The position numbers were made by a program, and so were the translations under genes. A stretch of DNA of 64,000 nt from Clostridia bacterium (lineage in GTDB: Bacteria > Bacillota > Clostridia > Christensenellales > Aristaeellaceae), in assembly GCA_017447185.1 (NCBI GenBank), contig JAFSOC010000028.1, positions 1-64,000 on the forward strand. The letters run 5' to 3'. This document shows, piece after piece, positions 50,129 to 58,925 of this stretch; the first letter of the stretch is position 1, and every line of letters starts with the position of its first letter. Under the pieces are notes generated by a model. The model searched no databases and was not told the DNA's origin. It worked only from the letters and a program-made list of their open reading frames with translations.

Positions 50129-51112
50129 ATGTATGATGTCATTGCCCTGGGAGAACTGCTGATCGATTTAGCACCGCAGTCCGCCAATGATGCCGGATAT
50201 CCGGTACTTTCCGCCAATCCAGGCGGCGCGCCGGGCAACTTTCTTGCCGCGCTGGCGAAATATGGCTGCCGGACGGCCATGATCGCCAAAGTCGGAGAAG
50301 ACGCTTTCGGAAAGCTGCTGACCGATACGCTCCGGGATGCCGGGGTTGATACCGCCGGCGTCGTGCTGGATCCGGATGTTTTCACCACGCTGGCCTTCGT
50401 GTCGCTGGACGCTTCCGGCAACCGGGATTTCAGCTTTGCCCGCAAGCCCGGTGCGGATACCTGCCTGCGACCGGAAGAAATCCAGGAATCCCTGTTTGCC
50501 GATGCAAAAGTATTTCATTTCGGAACCCTGTCCCTGACAGACGAGCCGGCCGCTTCCGCCACCCGCCGCGGGGTTGAACTGGCAAAGGAAAAAGGCCTGT
50601 GGATCAGCGTAGACCCCAATCTCCGCAAACCGCTCTGGAAGCGGGAATCAGATGCCAGGGCTGCCATCGAATGGGCCCTCCGGCAGGCGGACATCGTCAA
50701 GATCAGCGATGAGGAAATCGACTGGCTGTGGGGCCTTGCTCCGGAGGCAGGCGCACGGAAACTGCTTTCGGAATACGGCGTATCCCTTGTCTTCGCAACC
50801 CTGGGGCCGAAAGGCTGCCACGCGGCCACCGCGGCCTGCCGGGTTACGGTTCCCTGCCCGGCCGGAATCCATGTGGTTGATACCACAGGCGCCGGGGACA
50901 TCTTCGGCGGCAGCGCCATGAGCCGGCTGCTTCGGTGCGGCAAACCGCCCAAAGACCTTGCTGCGGACGAACTGACGCAGATCGTCCGTTTCGCCTGTAC
51001 CGCCGCCAGCCTCTCCACGCAAAAGCACGGCGGCATCACCAGCGTTCCGGGTCTCCCGGAAATCGAAACCGTTCTGGACCGGGATCATCATTCGGCAGGA
51101 GATGAATTATGA
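50129..51112 (+). CDS. PfkB-family sugar kinase (fructokinase-like)
   Basis: 327 residues. SANPGGAPGNFLAALAKYGC is the substrate-side glycine motif of fructokinase/ScrK-type members, and VVDTTGAGDIFGG the catalytic GAGD motif. GGGGAG lies before ATG. The stop overlaps the start of the AroB-like gene (ATGA, 51109-51112), so the two proteins are made in fixed ratio. Annotated families would call it fructokinase; the coupling to a sugar-phosphate cyclase suggests its product could feed that enzyme. Confidence 0.88.
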   Translation: MYDVIALGELLIDLAPQSANDAGYPVLSANPGGAPGNFLAALAKYGCRTAMIAKVGEDAFGKLLTDTLRDAGVDTAGVVLDPDVFTTLAFVSLDASGNRDFSFARKPGADTCLRPEEIQESLFADAKVFHFGTLSLTDEPAASATRRGVELAKEKGLWISVDPNLRKPLWKRESDARAAIEWALRQADIVKISDEEIDWLWGLAPEAGARKLLSEYGVSLVFATLGPKGCHAATAACRVTVPCPAGIHVVDTTGAGDIFGGSAMSRLLRCGKPPKDLAADELTQIVRFACTAASLSTQKHGGITSVPGLPEIETVLDRDHHSAGDEL

Positions 51113-52224
51113 GTATTTTTCAAGTGGAACTGAAAAAAGTCGTGGACGACAGTTATGAAATCGAAGTGGGCCGCTCCCTCGCCGGAAAGCTTGTGCAGGA
51201 CCTGCAGCACGGACTGATGGGTTCCCTGCGCCGCTTTGCCCTGATCACCGACAGCAATGTGGAATCCCTGTACGCGCAGCCCATCTGCCGCCTCCTGACG
51301 GAAGCCGGTTTTTCCGGAGAGGTATTTGCCTTCCCCGCCGGGGAGAAAAGCAAAACCCGCGAAATGAAAGCCATGCTGGAGGACCGGATGCTGCAGGCCG
51401 GATTCCGCCGGGACTGCTTTGTCCTGGCGGTGGGCGGCGGCGTGGTTTCAGACCTGGCCGGTTTCCTGGCCGGCACCTATGGCCGCGGCGTTCCCTTTAT
51501 CAATTACGCTACATCCCTGCTTGCCGCGGCGGATGCTTCCGTCGGCGGTAAAACCGCTGTGGATACGCCGCTGGCCACCAATCTGATCGGCCTGTTCTAT
51601 CAGCCGAAAAAGGTATATATCGACATCGACTGCTGGAGCACCCTGCCGGGGCGGGAAATTGCCAGTGGCCTGGCGGAAACCATCAAGCACGCCTGCCTGG
51701 CGGACGCGGATTTCTTTGCGTATCTGGAAAAACATATGGAAGAGATCCGCGCAGTTTCACCGGATGCCTGTGAACATATTGCCCGCCGGAACTGTGAAAT
51801 CAAGTACCGGGTCGTCATGAAGGATGAACGGGAAAGCGGCCTGCGGGAAGTCCTGAATCTCGGCCATACAGTAGGCCGGGCCATTGAAACCCTCAGCGGA
51901 TACCGGCTGCTCCACGGCGAAGCGGTCTCCATCGGCCTTGTCGCCGAATGTGCCCTGTCCGTCCGTCTGGGCCTCATGACCGGGGAGGAAGCCTCCCGGG
52001 TGAAGGCGCTCCTGTCCCGGGCCGGCCTGCCGGTCCGCATCCCGGAGGAAACCGACCGCGAGGCGCTGGTCCGGAAGCTTTATACGGACAAAAAAGTCCG
52101 GAACGGCTGCCTGCGTTTTGTCGTCCAGAAAGGCATCGGACAAATCGCGGAATTCCGTCCCGGTGTTTTTGCCACGGAGGTCAGTGAAGACATTGCCCGT
52201 GAGCTGCTCCTGTCCATGGAGTAA
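51109..52224 (+). CDS. aroB: 3-dehydroquinate synthase-like sugar-phosphate cyclase
   Basis: 371 residues of the dehydroquinate synthase superfamily: VGGGVVSDLAGFLAGTYGRG (NAD site), DASVGGKTAVDTPLATNLIG, GLAETIKH (zinc Glu), NLGHTVGRAIE and LLHGEAVSIG (zinc His residues). Zinc and NAD residues are in place. The TAVD...LATN stretch differs from the TAVN...LGKN usual in AroB substrate binding, and no other shikimate gene is nearby. Most simply AroB; a divergent member using another sugar phosphate is possible. Confidence 0.8.
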   Translation: MSIFQVELKKVVDDSYEIEVGRSLAGKLVQDLQHGLMGSLRRFALITDSNVESLYAQPICRLLTEAGFSGEVFAFPAGEKSKTREMKAMLEDRMLQAGFRRDCFVLAVGGGVVSDLAGFLAGTYGRGVPFINYATSLLAAADASVGGKTAVDTPLATNLIGLFYQPKKVYIDIDCWSTLPGREIASGLAETIKHACLADADFFAYLEKHMEEIRAVSPDACEHIARRNCEIKYRVVMKDERESGLREVLNLGHTVGRAIETLSGYRLLHGEAVSIGLVAECALSVRLGLMTGEEASRVKALLSRAGLPVRIPEETDREALVRKLYTDKKVRNGCLRFVVQKGIGQIAEFRPGVFATEVSEDIARELLLSME

Positions 52225-52236
52225 AAGAATCAGCTG

Positions 52237-52761
52237 TTATCTGATGTCATGTACGCGCTGGATGCGCTCCACCTTCTTGATCTGCTCCGCGCGCTGGATA
52301 ATCTTTTCCTTCCAGTCGTCATCCTGGGCATTCAGCTGGAACGCCCGGAATCCGTACTGGCTGGCCGCGGAACAGATCACTTCCTCATCATCAATATGCA
52401 GGGAAATACGGTAGCGGTTCGGCAGCTTCTGCGGAAGCGTCGTTTTGTTGTTTCCCTGCACTTCCTTCATGTGACGTGTCCCGTTGACAATTCCGTCAAA
52501 CTGTACGCCGTAGCAGCGGAACAGATGGCGGATATAGCCCTCCGACCGGAAGGAAGAAGTATAGACCCATACCTCGTATCCCAGGCGCTGGAGCTCCCGG
52601 ATCAGGTCCGGTGTTCCCAAGCGGAGCCGTTCCTTGTAGATCCGGTTCAGCGGAAACCGCAGCTCCGGTTCGGTTTTGTGTGTCATGGGAGAAACAAAGA
52701 GCACCTCATCCAGATCGAAGGAAACTCTCATTTTCTCCGTTTCCGGTTTTTTACTCCTCAT
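52237..52761 (-). CDS. HAD-like protein, paralogue of the fusion upstream
   Basis: 174 residues from ATG 52761, which overlaps the stop of the upstream gene (ATGA). The HAD-type motif I is FDLDEVLF (D16 and D18), motif II a Thr/Ser in VWVYTSSFRS, a Lys region HMKEVQ, and motif IV LHIDDEEV. The block LRFPLNRIYKERLRLGTPDL is shared almost exactly with the C-terminal half of the upstream fusion. Probably a small phosphatase or nucleotidase; substrate unknown. Confidence 0.75.
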   Translation of the reverse strand: MRSKKPETEKMRVSFDLDEVLFVSPMTHKTEPELRFPLNRIYKERLRLGTPDLIRELQRLGYEVWVYTSSFRSEGYIRHLFRCYGVQFDGIVNGTRHMKEVQGNNKTTLPQKLPNRYRISLHIDDEEVICSAASQYGFRAFQLNAQDDDWKEKIIQRAEQIKKVERIQRVHDIR

Positions 52762-53642
52762 ACCTGCTTCATCTTTCCGATAATATCGATCACTTCGCGG
52801 GACCATCCTTCCTCGGAGCCGCTCAGTTTATACTCTTCAAACTCTTTGGAATCCCGGCTTGTACGCAGCACCATATTGTTGTCGATATGCAGCGTGGTCT
52901 GGTACCGGGCTTCCAGCATTTTTTCCGTCTCTTTCTTTTCAGCAGCCGCCCCGGCCGTTTTCTTCCCGGTACCGGTCACGATACCGGTCACTTTCACGTG
53001 ATAATGCCGGAAGAAAAAGACCAGATAATCCAGGGAATAGTACTGTGCTGAATACACCCAGATATCGTATCCTTTTGCGTTAAGCGTATGGAACAGCGCG
53101 ATGATGCCGCGGCGGATCCGTTCCTTATACGCCCGGTTCAGCGGGAAGCGGAGCGGATCTTCCAGATACGGATCACTTGCCGGCCGGAAGACCACCTCAT
53201 CCAGGTCCAGCGTCACGCGCTTGTCTGATTTGGCCTTCTCCAGCATCTTCCGGATATCTTTCTGCGTCGTAAGGTCAACGATCTTGACCTTGATCTTTTT
53301 GATGCCGACCCGGCGCGCGGCTGCCCAGCGGTGATGTCCGTTCAGGATCATGTAACCGTCCGGTTTGGTTCTTTCAATCATCAGCGGTTCCTTCACACCG
53401 CTGTCCCGCGCATCCATCCCGGCCATGATATTCCGGTATTCCTTCTCATATTTGGAAATAATCTCGTAGTTCGGACCGATATCCGGAAAACAGAATTCAT
53501 CTTCCGGATTCGGATGCAGTTTGTTGCAGGGATATGCCTTGATCAGCAGCCGCCGCAGCAACCCGGCCTTCACCGGATAATAAACACCTTTTACCTTATT
53601 GACTTCCTGCTCCAGAAAAGTCTGAAACTCCGTTTTCGCCAT
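52758..53642 (-). CDS. ParB/Srx-like domain fused to HAD-like phosphatase domain
   Basis: 294 residues. Residues about 30-125 form a ParB/sulfiredoxin-type domain with the signature ILNGHHRWAAARRVGI (residues 99-114); the GHHR form is nearer to sulfiredoxin and the ParB-fold serine kinase than to chromosome-partitioning ParB. Residues 143-294 are a HAD-like domain: TLDLDEVVF (D146, D148), WVYSAQYYS, a Lys-rich loop GTGKK and LHIDNNMV. There is no helix-turn-helix, so DNA partitioning is unlikely. The stop overlaps the start of a HAD-only paralogue. A combined kinase/phosphatase or nucleotide-dependent enzyme is a reasonable guess. Confidence 0.78.
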   Translation of the reverse strand: MAKTEFQTFLEQEVNKVKGVYYPVKAGLLRRLLIKAYPCNKLHPNPEDEFCFPDIGPNYEIISKYEKEYRNIMAGMDARDSGVKEPLMIERTKPDGYMILNGHHRWAAARRVGIKKIKVKIVDLTTQKDIRKMLEKAKSDKRVTLDLDEVVFRPASDPYLEDPLRFPLNRAYKERIRRGIIALFHTLNAKGYDIWVYSAQYYSLDYLVFFFRHYHVKVTGIVTGTGKKTAGAAAEKKETEKMLEARYQTTLHIDNNMVLRTSRDSKEFEEYKLSGSEEGWSREVIDIIGKMKQV

Positions 53643-53785
53643 GCTTCTCTCCTGCTCTCGTCTTCAATTATATAGAATAACAGTATTTATTATACCCGCT
53701 CTTCCCCGGTTTGTATAGAACGAAGTTTTCGCGTACGAAAATAAGGAAGCGGCATTTCTGCCGCTCCCCTCCGCATTTCCGTTAC

Positions 53786-54760
53786 TCAGCCTATGCCGCC
53801 TAGCGCGGAATTATACTCATACTGTTCAACCGTTCCGTCTTCCACGTTGATATATACGATATAGTAACCGTCCTTCTCCGCACGCGGCCGCTCTTCGCCC
53901 TTGATCTCCATCTCTGTCGTATAGGGCATATAGAGCAGGTACTCCACCAGGAAACAGGGTTTCCCGTTCAGGATTCCGTAGAACCAGTTTCCGTTTTCTT
54001 TCTCGGAGCCCGTGTGCAGTTCAAGGCGGGAAACCTGTTCCTCATTCAGGCCATAGCTGCTGATGATGAATTCCCTGCCGATCTCAAACATTTCCTGCTC
54101 GGTCAGCTTGCGGGCTTCCAGGGCGCTGTTCTTGTCCGCGTCCGCCTGGTAGTAGATCATCTGGAATTCATCCATCGGCGCGATCACCGGTTCCGGCGTA
54201 CTGTGTGCATCCGTAATTTCCTTTGCCCGTTCCAGGAAAGCCATCTTCTTTTTTTCATCCGTGCTTTCCGCCATCATAACCTTCAGCTGATCCAGCCCCC
54301 AGATTTCCGCGTCATAGCCGCCGGCTGTGTTTTCTCCGTCATGGTTCCAGCTGATTTCCGCCTTGCCGTTCTTCACCAGCGCGGTATAGATTCCCAGCGG
54401 ATACTGCATGCCTTCGTTCCCGGTATAAGTCACCTTGATGGTTCCGTCGTCCAGTTCCTCTTCCGTCCGATAGAAGAAAGTCTGCATCTCCTGTGTTACG
54501 CCGTATTTCGCTTCCAGTGCCCGGTCCGCAGCCTGTGCTGCGGTCACCCGCGGGGAAAGCAGCAGTCCGGCAGCCACGCCCACCACGGAAACAAGTACCA
54601 GTGCCATCGCAATCACAAAGCCCAGTGAAAACTTCTTCATTTCAGGTTCCTCCTCCTGCGCGATCCGCTGCTGCACAGCCGCCCGGCAGGAGGGCAGCTC
54701 ATCCAGAAAGGAAAGCCGCCGGTCCATTGCAGTCCGAAGCGATTCCTTATTCTGCTTCAT
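53786..54760 (-). CDS. Membrane anti-sigma-like protein
   Basis: 324 residues. A cytosolic N-terminal 40 residues (RRLSFLDELPSCRAAVQQRI) precede one transmembrane helix (about 47-70) and a large external domain with PepSY-like stretches (AADRALEAKYGVT, YYIVYINVEDGTVEQYEYN). The start lies 14 bases inside the sigma factor gene, the usual coupling for an ECF sigma and its anti-sigma. No zinc HxxxCxxC motif is present, so it would belong to a non-ZAS class. Confidence 0.75.
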   Translation of the reverse strand: MKQNKESLRTAMDRRLSFLDELPSCRAAVQQRIAQEEEPEMKKFSLGFVIAMALVLVSVVGVAAGLLLSPRVTAAQAADRALEAKYGVTQEMQTFFYRTEEELDDGTIKVTYTGNEGMQYPLGIYTALVKNGKAEISWNHDGENTAGGYDAEIWGLDQLKVMMAESTDEKKKMAFLERAKEITDAHSTPEPVIAPMDEFQMIYYQADADKNSALEARKLTEQEMFEIGREFIISSYGLNEEQVSRLELHTGSEKENGNWFYGILNGKPCFLVEYLLYMPYTTEMEIKGEERPRAEKDGYYIVYINVEDGTVEQYEYNSALGGIG

Positions 54761-55253
54761 CGTACCATTCCTCCAGTTCGCCTTTCAGCATCGTCTTCGC
54801 TTTCTTCAGCCGATAATTGACTGTTGATCGGGGAAGTCTCATGACACGGCACATTTCTTCCAGGGTCAGTCCCTGGTACCATCTCAGCAGCGTTGCCTCC
54901 CTGAGTTTGGGCGGCAGACCCATCACCGCACGCGTTACGGTATCATCCCGCTCTTCAAATGGAACCGCGCCTTCCGGCAGCTGGTCAGGGGTTACGGACC
55001 GGTCCGTGTTCCGGAACCAAGAGCTTTTCACCAGATCCTTGCAGGTATTCATGGCAATGCGCATCAGCCATGTTTTTTCCTCTGCCTCACCGCGGAAATT
55101 GTCATAGTTCTTCCAGGCTTTCAAAAATGTTTCCTGTACTGCGTCTTCCGCCAGGGCCGTATCACCCAGATAGGCAAAACAGAGATGAAGGATTTGCCGC
55201 TCCCACCGGGTAATCGCATCGTTCAGCCATTCCCGGCGCTGATCCTGTGCCAC
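54747..55253 (-). CDS. ECF-type RNA polymerase sigma factor
   Basis: 168 residues from a GTG at 55253, preceded by GAGGAGGG. Region 2 is LHLCFAYLGDTALAEDAVQETFLKAW with FRGEAEEKTWLMRIAMNTC; region 4 is LPPKLREATLLRWYQGLTLEEMCRVMRLPRSTVNYRLKKAK (given in parts only as landmarks). Confidence 0.9.
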   Translation of the reverse strand: MAQDQRREWLNDAITRWERQILHLCFAYLGDTALAEDAVQETFLKAWKNYDNFRGEAEEKTWLMRIAMNTCKDLVKSSWFRNTDRSVTPDQLPEGAVPFEERDDTVTRAVMGLPPKLREATLLRWYQGLTLEEMCRVMRLPRSTVNYRLKKAKTMLKGELEEWYDEAE

Positions 55254-55280
55254 CGCGTTCCCTCCTCTCAACACTTATTA

Positions 55281-55306
55281 GACGACATGGCAAACAGAAG
55301 TGTCCA
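55281..55306 (-). promoter_or_regulatory. Candidate ECF self-promoter
   Basis: Reverse strand TGGACA (55306-55301), 16 bases, CGTC (55284-55281), close to the TGAAAC-N16/17-CGTC pattern of many ECF sigma factors, 28 bases before the sigma gene. Autoregulation is inferred. Confidence 0.45.
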
Positions 55307-55338
55307 ATCTGATTCAAAAATTTTTCAGAGAATGAAAG

Positions 55339-56964
55339 TTACTGTACCGTTCCGTTGCAGAGCGTATCCAGCATCTCCATATTCTTCATCAGGGTGACGG
55401 CCGGCAGCACGATATTGTCCTCCAGCTTATAATCATATCCGTTCATCACCAGTGCCAGCGTAATCCCTGTTTCCTTCTGGTAATACACATTGGAAGTCAG
55501 GCCGATATAGCGTCCCTGGTGGCCGTACCACGTTCCGCGGGGGAACTGGCTGTGGCGCACATTGCTCAGACCGTACGGGCTTTTTGCCAGGCCCGGCTGG
55601 TCCGCTTCCATCAGGGAAACCGTTTCGCTGTTCAGGATCCGCACACCGTCCAGTTCGCCGCCATTCAGCATCATCCGGGCCAGCTTTGTCAGGGAGGCTG
55701 TATTGATATAGAGCCGTCCCACCGTATACCCGTTATTGCCTTTCGGATCCGCCGTGTTATTGTAGGAATGCCGGCGGTCGCTGGCCACGGAAATGCCGAC
55801 CCTTCCGTTTGTGTAGAGCATGTCCTTCGCTGCCGTACCGGAAGGCAGGAAAGCCGGCGAATAGGCCGCGGTCAGTCCCAGCGGCTGGAAAACCGTCCGG
55901 TTCAGGTAATTCTGCACGCTCTCGCCCGTAATGGCTTCAATCAGGCATCCGAACAGTGCACCGTTATAATCCGCATAGGCGTATTTTGTGCCGGGCTTGA
56001 TGCTTTCATCAAAGAGCGGATCGTAGCTTTTGCTGATGATCTCCCAGTTCGGGTGATAGTTATTCGCCTTCGCGGACAGGGAGGAAGTATGGCTCAGCAG
56101 CATCCGCGCCGTTACCGCCACATTGGGGAAGGCGGGATTGCGCACCTTGAAAGGCAGGTACTCGCCGATATCCCGGTCCAGGTCCAGTTTCCCCTGATCA
56201 TACAGCGTCATCAGGCCGATGGCTGTTACCCACTTTGTAATGGAAGCAATCCGGTAACAGGTATTTTCATCTGCCCCGCCAAAGGACCAGGTCAGAAATG
56301 TCTTTCCGTTTTTCGAAAGCACCAGCGTGCCGTTGACCGCTCCGCTTTCCACAACGATCCGGTTCAGCAGCGCTGCTGCTTCATCCGGTGTGCTCCCGGC
56401 TGCGGTCTTTGCCGCACTCCAGGCGGAATCCAGGGCCGCCAGGGTTTTCTTCCCGGCCACCCCGTCCCGGGACAGCCGCTTTGCCTGCTGGAAAGACTGC
56501 ACAGCGGTACGGGTGGCAGCGTCAAAGATGCCGGAGCGGGCGGCGGTGTAATAACCAAGGTACCACAGCTTTGTCTGCAGCTGTACAACCGCTTCTCCGC
56601 TGTCCCCGATCTTCAGTTTGTCCGGGGATGCCTGGGCATTGGGAACGGAAGCTGCCGCGGCCGGCGCGGTTTCCTGCGGCACAGAAGCGCTGTCCGCATA
56701 CAGCTTTCCCTGGGTCTGCGGCCCGGCAATGCCGTCTGCCTTCAGTCCGGTGCTTTGCTGGAACGCTTTGACCGCCGTCACCGTCCCTTTTCCGTAGACC
56801 CCGTCCACTTTCATCGCGTAGAATCCCAATGCCTGCAGCGCCTGCTGCAGCCGGGTCACCTCGCTGCCCCTGGATCCTTTCCGCAGGGTAGCCGCCAGCG
56901 CGGTGGAGGCGCAGGCCGCCACCAGTACAATCACCAGCACGATGGAAATCAGACGTTTCAGCAT
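55339..56964 (-). CDS. Secreted serine hydrolase (beta-lactamase/DD-peptidase fold) with two peptidoglycan-binding domains
   Basis: 541 residues from ATG 56964 (GGAGG upstream). The signal peptide contains VAAC, a possible lipobox, and an STALA cleavage site. Two PG_binding_1 domains follow (about 25-85: RGSEVTRLQQALQALGFY; about 110-170: GDSGEAVVQLQTKLWYLGYY). The rest is a class C beta-lactamase-like serine hydrolase with RIASITKWVT (Ser and Lys of SxxK), YADYNGALFG (Tyr) and GHQGRYIG. Likely a cell-wall-bound D-amino-peptidase or esterase; not evidence of antibiotic resistance. The frame extends upstream to 57210 but without signal sequence there. Confidence 0.88.
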   Translation of the reverse strand: MLKRLISIVLVIVLVAACASTALAATLRKGSRGSEVTRLQQALQALGFYAMKVDGVYGKGTVTAVKAFQQSTGLKADGIAGPQTQGKLYADSASVPQETAPAAAASVPNAQASPDKLKIGDSGEAVVQLQTKLWYLGYYTAARSGIFDAATRTAVQSFQQAKRLSRDGVAGKKTLAALDSAWSAAKTAAGSTPDEAAALLNRIVVESGAVNGTLVLSKNGKTFLTWSFGGADENTCYRIASITKWVTAIGLMTLYDQGKLDLDRDIGEYLPFKVRNPAFPNVAVTARMLLSHTSSLSAKANNYHPNWEIISKSYDPLFDESIKPGTKYAYADYNGALFGCLIEAITGESVQNYLNRTVFQPLGLTAAYSPAFLPSGTAAKDMLYTNGRVGISVASDRRHSYNNTADPKGNNGYTVGRLYINTASLTKLARMMLNGGELDGVRILNSETVSLMEADQPGLAKSPYGLSNVRHSQFPRGTWYGHQGRYIGLTSNVYYQKETGITLALVMNGYDYKLEDNIVLPAVTLMKNMEMLDTLCNGTVQ

Positions 56965-57144
56965 GAAAAGAGACCTCCGCAGCATGTCCGGAATTAATGT
57001 TACAAAATCATGACAATTGTATGATGAGAGCGTTGCGAAGTCAAGCGCTGACACAAAAAAACTCCCGCCGCGGGAGGACGGGGTACCCGGACAGACGGGG
57101 CCGTCCTGCTCCCTTCCCGCAGAACGGAAGGCAGCCGAAAAAAA

Positions 57145-57173
57145 TTGCAGGAAAGGCCTTTCGGATGTATAAT
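57145..57173 (+). promoter_or_regulatory. Promoter of the HD-GYP gene
   Basis: TTGCAG (57145-57150), 17 bases, TATAAT (57168-57173). Transcription would start near 57180, which excludes the start codons upstream and supports ATG 57213. Confidence 0.7.
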
Positions 57174-57212
57174 TCTTTTGACAGAATTCTCCATTCACAG
57201 GACGGTGCACAC

Positions 57213-58910
57213 ATGCAGGCTTATTATCTCGTTGCCTTTGTTCTTTCCCTTGTGCTGACTGGTGTATATATGGTGATCTGGCACAGGCATTACGATGTGC
57301 ATATCACCCTGGTTTTTACCCTGGTACCTGTTACCAATCTCGGATTTCTGCTGCAGGCCCAGGCGAAGACTCTGGAAACGGCTCTGGCGGCCACGCGTTT
57401 TGCCTATATCGGCGGCTGCTTCCTGCAGCTGATCATTCTGTTTGCGGTTTTCAGCCTTTGCGGCATCCGTCTTTCCCGCTGGATCCGGATGGTATTCATG
57501 GGGATCTCCGCCGCGATCTTCCTCTCCGTACAGACCATCGGCCGCTCGCAGCTGTTCTATAAGGATGCGCGGCTGGAAGACGTCAGCGGCCGCCTGGTCC
57601 TGGTGAAGGAATACGGGATCATGCACAGCTTTTTCTACGGGGCCGTCATCCTTTTCTTTGTGCTGAGCTTCTGCGCAATTCTCTATAGCCTGATCCGGAA
57701 AAACCAGGTCAGCCGGAAAGTGCTCCTGCTGCTGTTCCTGCCGGATGCCGTCTGTTTCTTCTGTTTCTTCGTTGGGCGGATGGTCTTCCCGAACATTGAA
57801 CTGACCCCCGCCGGTTATGTCTTCGCCCAAATCTGTTATCTGTTCATTTCCCTGCGCATCAGCCTCTACAATGTGTCCGATACTGCCGCCGATGTGATGA
57901 CGCGGACTGGAAAGCCCTGCTTCATCACCTTTGACCAGCACTTCAACTATCTCGGCAGCAACGATACGGCCAAGGAGGTCCTTCCGGAGCTGAACAACCT
58001 GACCGTGGATCTGGGCATCCAGCGCAGCAGGGCCATGCAGGACCTGCTCCTTCCCTGGCTGGAGACCTACCGGGACTGCCCGGAAGACGAGGAGCTCAAC
58101 CGCCACTTTTACAATAAGGACCACAAAATCTATCTCTTCACCGTCAGCCGCCTTTCCAGCCGCTTCGGATATAAAGGATATGAAATCATCGGCGTGGATG
58201 ACACACTGGACCGTGAACATATCAACCTGCTGACAGACTTCAACGAAAAGCTGGAGCAACAGGTAGCCGAAAAAACCGCCCATATCGTTGCCATGCATGA
58301 CAATCTCATCCTGAGCATGGCCACCATGGTGGAAAGCCGGGACAATTCCACCGGCGGCCATATTCGCCGGACGAGCGAAGGTGTCCGCCTGCTGATTGAC
58401 GCCATCCGGGAAACCGGCGCCTTTTCCCTGGAGGATTCTTTCTGCAGGAACCTGATCAAGGCGGCCCCCATGCATGACCTGGGAAAAATTGCCGTGGACG
58501 ACGCAATCCTCCGCAAGCCGGGCCGTTTCACCCCGGAAGAGTTTGCCATCATGAAAACCCATGCCGCGGAAGGCGCCCGGATTGTCCATGAAATCCTGAA
58601 GGACACAGATGACGACGCGTTCCATACCCTGGCAGAAAATGTGGCCCACTTCCATCATGAGCGTTGGGACGGATCCGGCTATCCCACCGGGCTGAAGGGA
58701 GACGCCATCCCGCTGGAGGCCCGGATCATGGCCATCGCAGATGTCTATGACGCGCTTGTCAGCAAACGGGTTTACAAGGACAAAATGTCCTTTGAAAAAG
58801 CGGATGAGATTATCCGCGAAGGAATGGGGTCCCAGTTCGATCCCGCGCTGGAACCGGTCTATCTCGCTGCGAAACCGAAACTCGAAGCCTATTACGCTTC
58901 GCTGGAATGA
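57213..58910 (+). CDS. 7TM-sensor HD-GYP domain protein
   Basis: 565 residues from ATG 57213. Residues 1-210 hold seven transmembrane helices like the N-terminal 7TM module of some histidine kinases. A PAS-like domain (GKPCFITFDQHFNYLGSND) and a short coiled coil (DFNEKLEQQVAEKTAHI) follow, then the HD-GYP domain: MVESRDNSTGGHIRRTSEG, MHDLGKIAVDDAILRKPG and HHERWDGSGYPTGL, all motifs intact. Expected activity: c-di-GMP hydrolysis, controlled by a membrane signal. The RBS is weak (AGGAC). The window also encodes a GGDEF protein at 8430. Confidence 0.88.
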   Translation: MQAYYLVAFVLSLVLTGVYMVIWHRHYDVHITLVFTLVPVTNLGFLLQAQAKTLETALAATRFAYIGGCFLQLIILFAVFSLCGIRLSRWIRMVFMGISAAIFLSVQTIGRSQLFYKDARLEDVSGRLVLVKEYGIMHSFFYGAVILFFVLSFCAILYSLIRKNQVSRKVLLLLFLPDAVCFFCFFVGRMVFPNIELTPAGYVFAQICYLFISLRISLYNVSDTAADVMTRTGKPCFITFDQHFNYLGSNDTAKEVLPELNNLTVDLGIQRSRAMQDLLLPWLETYRDCPEDEELNRHFYNKDHKIYLFTVSRLSSRFGYKGYEIIGVDDTLDREHINLLTDFNEKLEQQVAEKTAHIVAMHDNLILSMATMVESRDNSTGGHIRRTSEGVRLLIDAIRETGAFSLEDSFCRNLIKAAPMHDLGKIAVDDAILRKPGRFTPEEFAIMKTHAAEGARIVHEILKDTDDDAFHTLAENVAHFHHERWDGSGYPTGLKGDAIPLEARIMAIADVYDALVSKRVYKDKMSFEKADEIIREGMGSQFDPALEPVYLAAKPKLEAYYASLE

Positions 58911-58925
58911 GAAAGGAGCCTGCCC

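Noticed and set aside
52758-53642. Chromosome or plasmid partitioning protein ParB
   Set aside because: There is no DNA-binding helix-turn-helix, no ParA neighbour and no parS-like sites; the GHHR motif and HAD fusion point elsewhere.
55339-56964. Antibiotic-inactivating beta-lactamase
   Set aside because: The fold is beta-lactamase-like, but the two peptidoglycan-binding domains and the YAD in place of YxN point to a wall-bound esterase or peptidase.
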